A stretch of DNA of 64,000 nucleotides from Atopobium sp. (GCA_022732885.1 JAIJTS010000002.1:1-64000); one strand, 5' to 3'; positions 46,523-56,947 are shown, numbered from the stretch's first letter. Notes: a model not told the origin generated them from the letters alone. Program-made: numbers and translations.

Positions 46523-47030
46523 TGCCGCTACCCTGCTGCTTTTTGTCCCAAACCATCCAGTACACAAAAGCAAGAAGGATGCCACAAGTTACAAAGATAT
46601 CGGCCACATTAAACACGGCAAAATTAACAAACGTAGTAGCAAAGAAATCGGTAACCTGACCATACAAAACACGGTCAATAGCGTTACCAATTCCGCCGCC
46701 CGCAACGCCTCCCAAAAGCGCAATAAGCGGCAACGGGAGGTTCTTCTCGCGAAGTACAAAGCCTACAAGAGCGGCAATAACTACAACAGTAAGAGCTACA
46801 AAAAAGAGAGCATTTCCAGAACCCACCGAAAACGCTGCTCCAGTGTTGCTTACATGGAAGAGCTCCATAACACCGGGGATAAAAGGCACCGCAGTTCCCT
46901 CTGGAATTGAGGTTCTCACCCAAAGCTTGGTTGCCTGGTCAAGCACGCACGCAACAGCACCCGCCCCGCAGAGAACTGCAAGGCGGGTTGCTAGCGTGTG
47001 AGTTGTATGTTGTTGCTGATTAGTATTCAT
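46515..47030 (-). CDS. lspA: Lipoprotein signal peptidase (signal peptidase II)
   Basis: Cleaves signal peptides of lipid-modified prolipoproteins; MglB in this window is a likely substrate. The 171-residue protein has four membrane helices and the catalytic aspartates in GNAIDRV near residue 114 and FNVADIFV near 140. It begins directly after ileS (TAAATG) with no strong ribosome site, so it probably depends on coupling to ileS. Confidence 0.95.
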   Translation of the reverse strand: MNTNQQQHTTHTLATRLAVLCGAGAVACVLDQATKLWVRTSIPEGTAVPFIPGVMELFHVSNTGAAFSVGSGNALFFVALTVVVIAALVGFVLREKNLPLPLIALLGGVAGGGIGNAIDRVLYGQVTDFFATTFVNFAVFNVADIFVTCGILLAFVYWMVWDKKQQGSGNE

Positions 47031-49829
47031 TTACGCAACAACGTCGTGGCAGCGGTGGCAGAGGTGATCTTCACCAAGCTCGCGATAGTTCCAGCAGCGG
47101 TCGCAGTGCTCACCGTTTGCAGGATAAACGCTCACGCTCAGCTCAGTTCCCTCGGAGACGGTAACCTCAGAGCAGACAAATGTCTCAGCAAAGTCAAGAC
47201 CAGCGTGAGAAATGGATGCAGCCTGGTCAGCAGTAAGGGTAACCTCTGCACGTGTGGCCTGCGTGGTTTTCTCGGTCACTACGCCAGCCTCAAGTGCAGT
47301 CTCGTATGCCTTGGTGTAAGCGGCGCGAGCATCAACCAGTACCTGGTATGCAGGAAGCAGTGAGGTGTACTCATCGGTGGTCATAGGAGCCTTATACCAG
47401 TCGAGAAGTGCGGCGTACTTCTGGCCGTCACGCATGGACTCTGGCAAGAATTGCATTGTCTCATCGGTGGTATAGACCAGAATTGGCTGCAGGTCATGAA
47501 CAAGCATAGAAAGAATCTCTGCCCAGACGGTCTGAGCGCTTCTGCGTGTTGCAGAATCTGCAGCATCACAGTACATGCGATCCTTAGTTGCATTCAGGTA
47601 GCCGTTGGAAAGCTCAATAATGTAATCGTAGAGGGTACGGAAGACATTGTTGAAGCGATATCCCTCGTAAGCCTCAGTAACTGCAGCATGAACCTCACAC
47701 ATACGTGCAAGAACAAGACGGTCATACTCTTCAAGATCTGCTACAGCAACGGCATCAGTAGCAGGATCAAACTGACCCTCAAGCTCACCAAGAAGGAAGC
47801 GCAGGGTGTTTCTAAACCTACGGTATGCATCGCCTACCTGGGAAAGAATAGCATCATCACAAGGAACGTCAGTTGAAGTATCAACAGAAGCCACCCAAAG
47901 ACGCAGAACATCTGCACCGCGCTCAGCGCAAACGGCGTTTGGATCAATGACGTTGCCCAGAGACTTACTCATCTTTCGTCCCTGGCCGTCAAGCGTAAAG
48001 CCCTGGGAAACAACAGACTTGTAAGGAGCAACGCCGTAAGCTCCAACAGAAGTCATAAGAGAACTCATGAACCAACCGCGGTGCTGGTCGGAGCCCTCAA
48101 GATACATATCAGCTGGAAACTTGAGGTTTGGACGATGCTTACAAACAGCTGTGTGAGAAACGCCAGAATCCCACCAAACGTCCAGAATGTCCTTGTTAGC
48201 CTTGAGATTATGGCCACCACACTTAGGACAGACGCAAGCGTCACCTAAATAGGTCTTAGGATCGTCGGTGAACCAAGCATCAGAGCCCTTCTCGCGGAAA
48301 AGCTTGATAACTGCGTCAAGCGTCTGGTCATTAATGACGGTCTCGCCACAATCCTCGCAGGTGAAAGCTGGGATTGGAACGCCCCAGTTACGCTGCCTGG
48401 AAATACACCAGTCAGGACGGCCCTCAACCATGGAACCAATACGCTTAACCGCATTTGCAGGATAGAACTTAACCTTTGTAAGCTCCTCTGCTGCCTGCTT
48501 GCGAAGACCAGTCTTATCCATAGAAACAAACCACTGATTTGTTGCGCGGAAGATAACAGGCTCTTTACAACGCCAGCAGTGTGGATAGCTATGGGTAATC
48601 TCCTCTGCCAGAATGAGTGTACCGCGGTCTTTAAGCCACTGGACAATGACAGGATTAGCCTCATTGACCTCCATACCAGAGAAGGGACCGCCAGTACCCT
48701 GACCATCACCCTTGAAGAAGTGACCGTCATCATCAACAGGCATGGTCTGTGGAATATCAAAACGAACGCCAGCGTTGTAGTCGTCTACACCATGGCCTGG
48801 TGCGGAGTGAACAACACCAGTACCATCGTCAAGGGTTACATACTCTGCGTAGATAAACTTACCAGTGTTGCCAAGATCACCAAAGATTGGCTGCTTGTAC
48901 TCATTACCTGCAAGCTCAACGCCAGTTCTCTTCCAGGTGTTACCCTCTGAGTCCTGAGCAAGCTTCCAATTGGTATAGCCAAACTTAGTAGCGGCCTTCT
49001 CTGCAAGAGCCTCAGCAACAATCTCTACGTGTCCATCAGAAAGCTCAAGAGCAACATAGTTTGCTTCTGGATGCAGAATAACTGCCTCGTCTGCTGGCAT
49101 AGTCCAGGGAGTGGTAGTCCAGATGTCTACCCAGGTCTTACCTGTATAAGCCTCAAGACCATCGGGAACCGTTGTGAGCTCAAAGCGAACAAAAATAGCA
49201 GTTGAGGTAACATCGTGATACTCAATCTCTGCCTCAGAAAGAGCTGTGTGGTCATGAGTACACCAGTGAACAGGCTTGGTACCTCTGTACACGGAACCCT
49301 TGTCATAGATGGCCTTGAAAATCTCAACGTCAGTAGCGTCGTAATCATTGACATAGGTGAGATAAGGATTGTCCCACTCTCCTAAGACTCCAAGACGCTT
49401 AAAGCCCTGACGCTGAGTATCTACCTGTTCAACAGCCATCTTGCGACAGAGCTCACGGATCTTCTCGGTAGATAACTGATTGAACTTTTCTGTGCCAAGC
49501 ATCTGCTCAACCTTGTGCTCAATAGGCTGACCATGGCAATCCCAACCAGGAACATAAGGGGTCTGGAAGCCTTGCATAGCCTTATAGCGGTTGATGATGT
49601 CCTTGGAAATCTTATTCTGTGCGTGACCCAGGTGAATTGGACCGTTTGCATAAGGAGGTCCATCGTGAAGGACAAACTTGTCATGTCCTTCATTTTTCTT
49701 CATCAAGAGTTCATAGACGTTGTTTTGGTCCCAATCAGCCAAACGCTGAGGCTCGTTCTGCGCAAGTGATGCGCGCATAGGAAAGCCTGTATTTGGCAGG
49801 TTGGTGGTCTTTTTGTACTCGTTTGCCAT
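47031..49829 (-). CDS. ileS: Isoleucyl-tRNA synthetase
   Basis: Charges tRNA-Ile. Class I enzyme with GPPYANGPIHLGHAQNK (HIGH motif) near residue 57, CP1 editing domain, GRKMSKSLGNV (KMSKS motif) near 620, and a C-terminal zinc finger CDRCWNYRELGEDHLCHRC. About 932 residues. I start at ATG 49829, with GAAAGG upstream; the open frame to 49913 runs through the T-box terminator and is not coding. Expression is expected to respond to uncharged tRNA-Ile through the leader. Confidence 0.97.
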   Translation of the reverse strand: MANEYKKTTNLPNTGFPMRASLAQNEPQRLADWDQNNVYELLMKKNEGHDKFVLHDGPPYANGPIHLGHAQNKISKDIINRYKAMQGFQTPYVPGWDCHGQPIEHKVEQMLGTEKFNQLSTEKIRELCRKMAVEQVDTQRQGFKRLGVLGEWDNPYLTYVNDYDATDVEIFKAIYDKGSVYRGTKPVHWCTHDHTALSEAEIEYHDVTSTAIFVRFELTTVPDGLEAYTGKTWVDIWTTTPWTMPADEAVILHPEANYVALELSDGHVEIVAEALAEKAATKFGYTNWKLAQDSEGNTWKRTGVELAGNEYKQPIFGDLGNTGKFIYAEYVTLDDGTGVVHSAPGHGVDDYNAGVRFDIPQTMPVDDDGHFFKGDGQGTGGPFSGMEVNEANPVIVQWLKDRGTLILAEEITHSYPHCWRCKEPVIFRATNQWFVSMDKTGLRKQAAEELTKVKFYPANAVKRIGSMVEGRPDWCISRQRNWGVPIPAFTCEDCGETVINDQTLDAVIKLFREKGSDAWFTDDPKTYLGDACVCPKCGGHNLKANKDILDVWWDSGVSHTAVCKHRPNLKFPADMYLEGSDQHRGWFMSSLMTSVGAYGVAPYKSVVSQGFTLDGQGRKMSKSLGNVIDPNAVCAERGADVLRLWVASVDTSTDVPCDDAILSQVGDAYRRFRNTLRFLLGELEGQFDPATDAVAVADLEEYDRLVLARMCEVHAAVTEAYEGYRFNNVFRTLYDYIIELSNGYLNATKDRMYCDAADSATRRSAQTVWAEILSMLVHDLQPILVYTTDETMQFLPESMRDGQKYAALLDWYKAPMTTDEYTSLLPAYQVLVDARAAYTKAYETALEAGVVTEKTTQATRAEVTLTADQAASISHAGLDFAETFVCSEVTVSEGTELSVSVYPANGEHCDRCWNYRELGEDHLCHRCHDVVA

Positions 49830-49847
49830 CAAGCACAACCTTTCTGG

Positions 49848-50097
49848 GCACAAATAAAGCGCCCGTCCCTCACAGCTGGGACGAAGCGCCACAATACACT
49901 TCGTTGTAACCACCCAGCGACGGATATATCCGTTTACTCGGCTGGCCTGTCACGGCGACCACTTCCGGCAGCATCTACTAGTACAAAACCTGTACGTTTG
50001 AACTGCAGCTCCGAGGTGATGTTCACACGGACGCAAATACGGACTTCCACCAACTCCGCTCGCTTGAGATTTGCGCTACCCAGCTACTGTCCTCATC
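49848..50097 (-). promoter_or_regulatory. T-box riboswitch for ileS (Ile specifier)
   Basis: Leader RNA that senses uncharged tRNA-Ile. Stem I begins GATGAGGACAGTAG (50097 downward), and the specifier loop has GAACATCACC, so the codon read is ATC at 50018-50020. The antiterminator is drawn with CTGGG (49913-49917), a bulge starting TGGT, ACGAAG (49899-49904), and the return strand CTTCGTCCCAG (49876-49886). TGGT fits the ACCA end of tRNA-Ile. The competing terminator pairs GCGCTTCGTCCC (49878-49889) with GGGACGGGCGC (49859-49869), then TTTATTT. The terminator shares its 5' arm with the antiterminator, as expected for transcriptional control. From 50098 to the ftsH start I see no further feature. 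Confidence 0.92.
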
Positions 50098-50295
50098 ACA
50101 GCTTGTGTAAGTAATACTACCACGTCTTGTGCTCATTGAACTAAGTAATACCTATGCGTAAACCGTTTTTAACAAATTACGCGGAATTCAATTTTTAAAG
50201 TTTTATAGAAATAAAAAGGTAGAGATTGGGTAAAACAACTCAAATATCTAAGTGAGCTCATATCACATTTGAGCCAAACAGGTAAAGGGAAATGT

Positions 50296-52230
50296 ATGGC
50301 AAATAACGATAACAAGCACCGTAGATCTATGTCGATGCTGCTCTACATTGCAGTAGCCATCTTTGTATATCTCCTGCTAAGCAATACTTTATTACCAGGT
50401 CTTTTACGCCAACAGGTACAAACTGTTTCTTACAGTGAGTTCCTTAACAAGATTGACAACAATGAAGTCACCAAGGTAGACCTTAATACTGGCAACAGAA
50501 ACATTAGGTTTACTACAGGCTCTGGAGATTCCGAGAAGGTCTTTGAGACCACACAGTTCCCTAATGATTCAACGCTAGTTCAGACGCTTAGGGACCACAA
50601 AGTTGATTTCTCTGCTTCTATTCCTGACAACTCTACAAACATGCTGCTCTATGCCCTTATTCAGTATGGAATTCCTCTTGTACTCTTCTTGGGCATTGGC
50701 TACTTTATCAACCGTTCCCTTAAACGTGCCATGGGTGACGATGGACCTTCCATGAACTTTGGTGGCGGATTTGGTGGTCTTGGTGGCAATCTTGGTCGTT
50801 CAAGCGCTAAAGAAATTAAGGGAGAAGACACGGGCATTACGTTCAAAGACGTAGCTGGCCAAGAAGAAGCTAAAGAGTCTATGCAAGAGATTGTTAGCTT
50901 CCTTAAGACTCCCGATAAGTACAAAGAGATTGGTGCTCGCTGTCCTCGTGGTGCTTTGCTTGTAGGCCCTCCAGGCACTGGTAAGACCCTCATTGCTAAA
51001 GCAGTTGCTGGTGAGGCTGGCGTTCCTTTCTTCCAGATTGCAGGTTCTGAATTTGTTGAGATGTTTGTTGGACGCGGCGCTGCAAAAGTTCGCGACCTCT
51101 TCAAGCAAGCAAATGAGAAAGCTCCTTGCATCATCTTCATTGATGAGATTGATGCAGTTGGTAAACGCCGTGACGCCTCCCTCAACTCTAATGACGAGCG
51201 CGAGCAGACCTTAAACCAGCTACTTTCCGAGATGGACGGCTTTGATAACCACAAGGGTATTGTTGTTCTTGCAGCAACAAACCGCCCAGAAACCTTAGAC
51301 AAGGCACTTCTGCGTCCTGGTCGTTTTGACCGTCGTATTCCTGTTGAGCTTCCAGATCTTAAGGGTCGTGAGGCTGTTCTTCAGATTCACGCCAATGATG
51401 TCAAGATGGAGCCAGGTGTTGACCTTTCTATCATTGCAAAGTCCACACCAGGTGCATCCGGAGCAGACCTTGCAAACATTATTAATGAGGCAGCTCTTCG
51501 CGCCGTTCGCCTTGGTCGTCGTCGCGTTACCACTGAAGACCTTACCGAGTCTGTAGACGTTGTTATTGCTGGTGCAAAGAAGAAAAATACTGTTCTTTCC
51601 GAGCATGAGAAAGACGTTGTAGCCTATCACGAGACTGGTCATGCAATTGTTGGAGCCATTCAGAAAAACGATGCTCCTGTCACAAAGATCACCATTGTTC
51701 CTCGTACTGGCGGAGCCCTTGGCTTTACCATGCAGGTTGAAGACGATGAGCGTTATCTGATGAGCAAGAGCCAGGCCATGGATGAGATTGCCGTTCTCTG
51801 TGGCGGACGCGCTGCTGAAGAACTTATCTTTGGCGAGATGACCAATGGTGCTTCTAACGATATCGAGCGTGCAACAACAATTGCTCGCGCTATGGTTACT
51901 CAATACGGTATGTCTGACAAACTTGGTATGGTTACCTTAAGCCAACAGCAAAGCCGCTACCTAGGTGGAGGCTCTTCCCTTACCTGCTCTGAGGCAACTG
52001 CTGAGGAGATTGATGCCGAGGTAAAGCGCATCGTAGAAGAAGGTCACCAGCGCGCACTTCAGACGCTAAAAGAAAACCGCTTCAAACTACACGAGATTGC
52101 TCATTACCTACAAAAGAAGGAAACTATCACTGGTGAGGAGTTCATGAATATTCTTAAGCGCGAGAATACCTTTGCTCCTGTTGTTGAGAACACCAACGAA
52201 GAAAACTCCTCTACTCCTTCTGCAGAGTAA
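50296..52230 (+). CDS. ftsH: ATP-dependent membrane zinc protease FtsH
   Basis: Membrane-anchored AAA+ protease for quality control of membrane proteins and regulators. Two N-terminal membrane helices (about 15-35 and 120-140) flank a small external domain; then a glycine-rich linker, AAA module with GPPGTGKT near residue 222 and Walker [12 protein letters not shown], the second-region-of-homology arginines, and the protease with HETGH near 445. About 645 residues. I start at ATG 50296, 6 bases after AAAGGG, rather than at 50269. Single gene with its own terminator. Confidence 0.97.
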   Translation: MANNDNKHRRSMSMLLYIAVAIFVYLLLSNTLLPGLLRQQVQTVSYSEFLNKIDNNEVTKVDLNTGNRNIRFTTGSGDSEKVFETTQFPNDSTLVQTLRDHKVDFSASIPDNSTNMLLYALIQYGIPLVLFLGIGYFINRSLKRAMGDDGPSMNFGGGFGGLGGNLGRSSAKEIKGEDTGITFKDVAGQEEAKESMQEIVSFLKTPDKYKEIGARCPRGALLVGPPGTGKTLIAKAVAGEAGVPFFQIAGSEFVEMFVGRGAAKVRDLFKQANEKAPCIIFIDEIDAVGKRRDASLNSNDEREQTLNQLLSEMDGFDNHKGIVVLAATNRPETLDKALLRPGRFDRRIPVELPDLKGREAVLQIHANDVKMEPGVDLSIIAKSTPGASGADLANIINEAALRAVRLGRRRVTTEDLTESVDVVIAGAKKKNTVLSEHEKDVVAYHETGHAIVGAIQKNDAPVTKITIVPRTGGALGFTMQVEDDERYLMSKSQAMDEIAVLCGGRAAEELIFGEMTNGASNDIERATTIARAMVTQYGMSDKLGMVTLSQQQSRYLGGGSSLTCSEATAEEIDAEVKRIVEEGHQRALQTLKENRFKLHEIAHYLQKKETITGEEFMNILKRENTFAPVVENTNEENSSTPSAE

Positions 52231-52250
52231 CTTTTACTAAAAACAAAGTT

Positions 52251-52285
52251 AAACGGCTACCTAGTTTATAGGTGGCCGTTTTTTG
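52251..52285 (+). terminator. Terminator after ftsH
   Basis: AAACGGCTACCT pairs with AGGTGGCCGTTT (12 bp, one G-U, 7-base loop), ending in a T run. It lies between converging ftsH and the SpoU methyltransferase gene and may serve both. Confidence 0.9.
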
Positions 52286-52312
52286 TATCGCATATAGAGA
52301 TGTTAACCCAAG

Positions 52313-53146
52313 CTATCGAGCAAAAAGTTCCCAAAAAGCAACGGCGGATGACGCGGCAACATTAAGAGAATCTACCTGATGTGACATGGGAATAATAAAA
52401 GTAATATCACAAGCCTCAATGGTTTTCTCGTTAAGACCATACCCCTCACTACCAAAAAATAGTGCAGTTTTCTTGTCTTTGACCAGCTCTTTATTTAAAG
52501 GTTCTGCAGAATCTGTGAGTGCAAGAGCACAGGTAATAAAAGAGTGAGCTTTAAGCTTTTCTATCAAATCGAATGAAGTTGTCTCTTCATCCAAACGAGT
52601 CCAAGGTACGTTAAGAACCGTTCCCATAGAAACACGTAAAACGCGTCTTGAGAGATTGTCAGCACACTTAGCAGTCAAGATGACAGCGTCCACATTAAGA
52701 GCTGCCGCTGACCTAAAAACAGCGCCTACGTTATTGACGTCAACAAGATCTTCTAAAACGGCAATATGCTGAGAAGTACTAAGAATATCCTCTAACGATG
52801 ATTCTTGAGGTCTCCTCATAGCACAGAGCACTCCTCTATTCATCTTATAACCGATGAGCTGAGTCAGCTGCTCATCGGGAAGAATAAAAATGGGAATGTC
52901 ATTTGACAGAGGACGGAACTTCTCAACAATTTGCAAAATGTTATCTGTATGAGAAGTGTTAGCAAGAAATGAAAGTGGTTTACAGCCAGCAGAAAGCGCA
53001 GTCTCAATCACAAAATGAGACTCACAAATCATGATGCCACGAGATGGATCAAGGCGATTGCGTAGCTGGTTGTCAGTCAATCGAGAATACACATCAAGAC
53101 GATTGTCATCAGATGAATCTAAATAAATAACTGGATATGTAGACAT
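52313..53146 (-). CDS. TrmH/SpoU-family RNA methyltransferase
   Basis: Knotted-fold enzyme that methylates a ribose 2'-hydroxyl in tRNA or rRNA using S-adenosylmethionine. Motif 1 NVGAVFRSAAAL near residue 135, motif 2 ALFFGSEGYGLN near 225 and motif 3 IPMSHQVDSLNVAASSAV near 248 are all present. The N-terminal 110 residues form a substrate-binding domain. About 277 residues. The exact target cannot be told. I start at ATG 53146 behind AAGGGG; a TTG two codons upstream is possible. Confidence 0.9.
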   Translation of the reverse strand: MSTYPVIYLDSSDDNRLDVYSRLTDNQLRNRLDPSRGIMICESHFVIETALSAGCKPLSFLANTSHTDNILQIVEKFRPLSNDIPIFILPDEQLTQLIGYKMNRGVLCAMRRPQESSLEDILSTSQHIAVLEDLVDVNNVGAVFRSAAALNVDAVILTAKCADNLSRRVLRVSMGTVLNVPWTRLDEETTSFDLIEKLKAHSFITCALALTDSAEPLNKELVKDKKTALFFGSEGYGLNEKTIEACDITFIIPMSHQVDSLNVAASSAVAFWELFAR

Positions 53147-53216
53147 AAGCAATGTTCCCCTTGCCTCTTGATTCTTACTATTTTCTACTCTTGAGACAAA
53201 AGTTAAACTGCGTTTG

Positions 53217-54866
53217 TTAAAAAACTTCCTCTTTTGCTGGTCTCTTTTTGAGGAAGTAACCTACCAAAACCAAGATGGCAGACAAGCTTATAAGAGTGCT
53301 CTGTAATGCAATTTGAGAATTGTCCGCCGTGTCAGGAAGCTGCTCCTTTTTCTCTGTCTTATGGGATTCTCCAGGAGTGTTGGATCCTGGGGTTACCGGT
53401 GTGGCAGGAGGTTGTTTTACATATACATGAGTCCAATTAGCTGCAATAGTTTGCTCATTAGAATCTTTTGTTCCAATTACAAGATTGATCTTTAAGTGTT
53501 GATAAGAATCAAGCGTATTGGGATCAAAAGACATTGGAAGCAAAATGTACTCAATTTTATATTGGCCTATAGGAAGAGTGTTGTCTTGAGAAGATGAATA
53601 TATAATGTCATTAAAAGTATTTGAGAAATATACGGGATTTCCTTCAGCATCGACTACTCGTGGAGAACCGTCAGGATTATAGGTTAAATCAGTAGTAAGA
53701 CTACCGTTCTCAAATAAAGAAACCTCGTAAGTAGAATCAGGCAACTTTTTAATGCCCATTTGTCCATCGCGAGTTGCCGAACTTTCTGGAAATACATCAG
53801 CAATATCTTGAGATTTAATATCAGATAAAATCCTATTTGTAACCGTATCGATGTCTAAAACTTTTTTACGTCCTGCATCAACGGTATGATTAAAAGTATA
53901 CGAAGAGATTGTTGCTGGAGCATTTTGAAGACCTTCATCTGTAGGTTTCAAGGTTTCTCCAGTATCAGTAACATATGCAGTATGCGCCAAAGTGTAGTAA
54001 TACGTTGTATGTGTAACAAAAATATTGGGCTTAACAATATTTCCATCACCATCATGGGCTTCAGGAATTACATACTGCTCTACTTCTTTATGATCAAGAA
54101 TGCTATTACCAATTGTTGTAGGCGCGTCATACAGACCTTGTTTCTCAGTTCTGTTACCGTTGCTATCAACAAATGTAGTAAGATTCCTTGAAATATCTGA
54201 AACTCCAGCACGAACAGTATAAATATAGTAAAAACCATGCTCTTGATCGTAGGACAGAGTTTTATCCAACTTATACTCACCTAAAGGTATACTGCGATCA
54301 ATAATGGCAACATTGTCTTGACCAACAGATCCATTAATCAGTTGGCCATTTGAAATATAAATATTAATTTTGTCTCTATGAGCCTGGATATTATTATCTG
54401 TATCGAATTCAAAAACAGGAAGTAATATTTTATGATCAGTAACACCTACAAGATTAGGATGTGCTTGTAGGTAAGAATTAACAGCAGTTTCATCGGTTGT
54501 ATAACGCAATTCATGATCATCCGAAAAAAGTGATGGGTCAAACCGATCGCTATCTAAAAATTTAAAGTCAGTAACTTTTTGTAAATCAAGATGTGAAGTT
54601 GGTATTGGCTCCTCAAAGGGCTTAATTTCTGTCAAATTATCCAGAGAACCTAAATCATTTCCTACAACTGTAGTGAAATCAGGTGCAGATGGATTAAATG
54701 ATTTAATCTCTGTATACAATAACAATTGATTTGAGTTTGTTTGTCCTAATACCGTGTTTGCTAAAACAGGAGTAGGAATGTATGAAATAAATACGCATAA
54801 GAAAATAAGCAAGGTAACTGCACATTTAAATTTTTTAAAACTAGTTTGAGAATTTATCAATCTCAT
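53217..54866 (-). CDS. Sortase-anchored surface protein
   Basis: Secreted cell-wall protein of 549 residues. A signal peptide covers about residues 1-36 (KKFKCAVTLLIFLCVF, cleavage near VLA-NT). The C-terminus has the sorting signal LPDTA followed by a hydrophobic helix and the positive tail KKRPAKEE, so a sortase should attach it to peptidoglycan. The middle has two degenerate repeats of about 35 residues (around 235 and 305) sharing the pattern T-x-x-V then GL-x-x-AP-x-TI and a histidine, loosely like MucBP-type adhesin repeats. No enzyme motif seen. AT-rich compared with the core genes, and no sortase gene lies nearby. An adhesin role is inference. Confidence 0.85.
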   Translation of the reverse strand: MRLINSQTSFKKFKCAVTLLIFLCVFISYIPTPVLANTVLGQTNSNQLLLYTEIKSFNPSAPDFTTVVGNDLGSLDNLTEIKPFEEPIPTSHLDLQKVTDFKFLDSDRFDPSLFSDDHELRYTTDETAVNSYLQAHPNLVGVTDHKILLPVFEFDTDNNIQAHRDKINIYISNGQLINGSVGQDNVAIIDRSIPLGEYKLDKTLSYDQEHGFYYIYTVRAGVSDISRNLTTFVDSNGNRTEKQGLYDAPTTIGNSILDHKEVEQYVIPEAHDGDGNIVKPNIFVTHTTYYYTLAHTAYVTDTGETLKPTDEGLQNAPATISSYTFNHTVDAGRKKVLDIDTVTNRILSDIKSQDIADVFPESSATRDGQMGIKKLPDSTYEVSLFENGSLTTDLTYNPDGSPRVVDAEGNPVYFSNTFNDIIYSSSQDNTLPIGQYKIEYILLPMSFDPNTLDSYQHLKINLVIGTKDSNEQTIAANWTHVYVKQPPATPVTPGSNTPGESHKTEKKEQLPDTADNSQIALQSTLISLSAILVLVGYFLKKRPAKEEVF

Positions 54867-55095
54867 CTATTTCCACACTCCCTTCCTAAATCAAAACATA
54901 GTGTAAAAAAGTCTAAATCAAAAGTACATTCAAGTAACTATATGTCCTCTAAATATATAATTCCTCATAAGTTCCACAAAAATATGTGTTGCATATGAAC
55001 TAGAATAAAATGATAAGTGTGAAAGCTTATTGTTTGTTGATTTTCAAATTGCATTACTTCTTGTTGTGTACCTTCGTTCTTATAAGGAGTGCTCC

Positions 55096-56733
55096 TTGGC
55101 TAAGCACTTTGCAGATAGTTCTGCTCCCAAAAACTTAAAGTCTCATCATTTTAAAAATAGTGCTGAAACAGATAAAGCCGCGTCATTGCGTGATTCAATA
55201 CCAGATCTGGGAAATACTGCTGTTACAAGCATTGCCTCAGAAAGCACTACTTCTTTTTTGGACTCTGACGAAGTAGCTTCTAACACTATTAACAACACAA
55301 ATGTCAGCAGCGACAACCTTGAGCCTGCACCAGTTAAGTCAAAATTTCATTTTTGGATTATTCCGGCAAGTATTATTGGATTAGCTGCTTGCATTTATCT
55401 TGGTGGAGCAATCTTCTTTAATTTCTTCTTTATGCCTCAAACCAGCATTTATGGTAAGGACTACTCCTTAAAACCTGCTTCAGATTTACAGGCTTCTAGA
55501 GCAAACGAGGCCTCAAATTACTCCGTTCAAGTCTCTGGAAACGGCGTAGATCTAACTATCAAAGCTTCTGACATTGATTTGACGTACGATGCAGCTGGAT
55601 ATGCTCGTGATGCTATTAGTCAGCAGAATCCTTGGATGTGGCCGCTAGAGCTTACTCATAGCAGAACCCTAAGCCCACATGCAACCGCTTCATACGATAC
55701 AAGCAAGGTAGATTCACTTTTTAATCAAAGAATTGAGCAGGCAAAAGAATCTGCGCACACTCTTGAAAATAATGGCATTACCTATGACAGTTCAGCTAAA
55801 AAGTTTATTTTTGCTAACGACGCTATTGCAACAAGACTTTCTCTTGAAGGTGTCCATAAAGATTTACAGGATGCTTTTAATAATCTGAATACTACCGTTC
55901 AGCTTGGTCAAGAAAGCCTCATGAGTGCAGAAGACCTTGATAAAGCCTTGAAGACTGCTAATTCCTACATTGCCTCTTCAGTTGATTTAATGCTTGGCGA
56001 TTCTTCTGCATATCAACTAGATCAAGACACCATTGCTAGCTGGATTAAATTTGATGAGAATCTCTCTATTTCATTTGATACGGACGCCATCACTAAATGG
56101 GTCAACGAGACACTTGCTCCTGCGGTAGATACTCGTGGAACATCAAGAACGTATAAGCGTTGGGATGGAAAAGAATTCACCACAAAGGCTGCCGGTGCAT
56201 ATGGTTGGGTTATAGATAATGATGCTGCAGTAAAAGCTATTTCTGACGGTTTATCTTCTGGTCAAGCAACAAAGATTGATATTCCTACCAAACAAACAGC
56301 TGGTAAATTTACTAAACTAGGTGAACAAGACTGGGGCGGGCGTTATATTGATGTTGACCTAACAACTCAGCACGCTGTCCTTTATGGTGATGATGGAACA
56401 ATTCTCTGGGAAGCCGATGTAGTAACAGGAATCCCAGACGGACATCACAACACTCCAGAAGGAGTCTGGTATATTACCAGCCACATTAGAGATGCACGCC
56501 TTTTAGGACCAAACGATGAGTCAGGTCGTCCAGGATGGGATACAAAGGTTGATTTCTGGCTTGGCGTAAAGGGTCAAGAAGTTGGCTTCCACAACGCTCC
56601 ATGGAGAAGTGCATTTGGTGGAAACATCTACAAAACTGGCGGTAGCCATGGCTGCATTAACCTAAGCTATGAAAACGCTCAGAAACTCTTTGATGTTGCC
56701 AAAGACGGAGATCCGATTATTATCCACTACTAG
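55096..56733 (+). CDS. L,D-transpeptidase (YkuD) with peptidoglycan-binding domain
   Basis: Cross-links peptidoglycan or attaches proteins to it through 3-3 bonds. An N-terminal cytoplasmic part of about 90 residues (Ser/Thr/Asn-rich) precedes a membrane helix (FWIIPASIIGLAACIYLGGA near 87-106), then PG_binding_4-like domains (about 120-400), then the YkuD domain with FHNAPWRSAFGG and the catalytic SHGCINLSY near residue 520. I start at TTG 55096, because AAGGAG lies 6 bases upstream; the frame is open to 55030 without a ribosome site. 545 residues, intact. A decayed copy of its C-terminal part follows. Confidence 0.92.
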   Translation: MAKHFADSSAPKNLKSHHFKNSAETDKAASLRDSIPDLGNTAVTSIASESTTSFLDSDEVASNTINNTNVSSDNLEPAPVKSKFHFWIIPASIIGLAACIYLGGAIFFNFFFMPQTSIYGKDYSLKPASDLQASRANEASNYSVQVSGNGVDLTIKASDIDLTYDAAGYARDAISQQNPWMWPLELTHSRTLSPHATASYDTSKVDSLFNQRIEQAKESAHTLENNGITYDSSAKKFIFANDAIATRLSLEGVHKDLQDAFNNLNTTVQLGQESLMSAEDLDKALKTANSYIASSVDLMLGDSSAYQLDQDTIASWIKFDENLSISFDTDAITKWVNETLAPAVDTRGTSRTYKRWDGKEFTTKAAGAYGWVIDNDAAVKAISDGLSSGQATKIDIPTKQTAGKFTKLGEQDWGGRYIDVDLTTQHAVLYGDDGTILWEADVVTGIPDGHHNTPEGVWYITSHIRDARLLGPNDESGRPGWDTKVDFWLGVKGQEVGFHNAPWRSAFGGNIYKTGGSHGCINLSYENAQKLFDVAKDGDPIIIHY

Positions 56734-56754
56734 GTTTTTCTTAGAAAAAAATTT

Positions 56755-56795
56755 ACGCGCGCTTTAGAAAACAATTCTGAAGCGCGCGTTTTTTA
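56755..56795 (+). terminator. Terminator after the L,D-transpeptidase gene
   Basis: ACGCGCGCTT pairs with AAGCGCGCGT, extended by AGAA/TTCT with one unpaired base, followed by six T. Confidence 0.9.
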
Positions 56796-56799
56796 TGTC

Positions 56800-56925
56800 T
56801 TACAGAAGATCTACAACACGCTCTTTGTTTGCCATAAAATCAAGATACTCTGAACCTAAGCGAGAAGTGATCAATGAACTGGCAGAAGGAAAATCAGAAT
56901 CACTTTGCTTAATACCAATATTAGT
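56800..56925 (-). pseudogene. Probable 3' remnant of an unidentified gene
   Basis: The last about 40 codons of a 96-codon minus-strand frame read like real protein (ending SEYLDFMANKERVVDLL) and finish at a stop at 56800. The upstream part of the same frame is only antisense to the L,D-transpeptidase remnant. I therefore read this as the tail of a gene whose front was lost. I do not recognise the family. Confidence 0.35.
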
Positions 56926-56936
56926 AATATTGGTAT
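56912..56936. repeat. Perfect 25-bp palindrome at the remnant junction
   Basis: ATACCAATATTA and TAATATTGGTAT are perfect 12-bp arms around one central G. It lies exactly between the minus-strand remnant and the decayed L,D-transpeptidase copy. Confidence 0.7.
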
Positions 56937-56947
56937 ATGCATACGAA

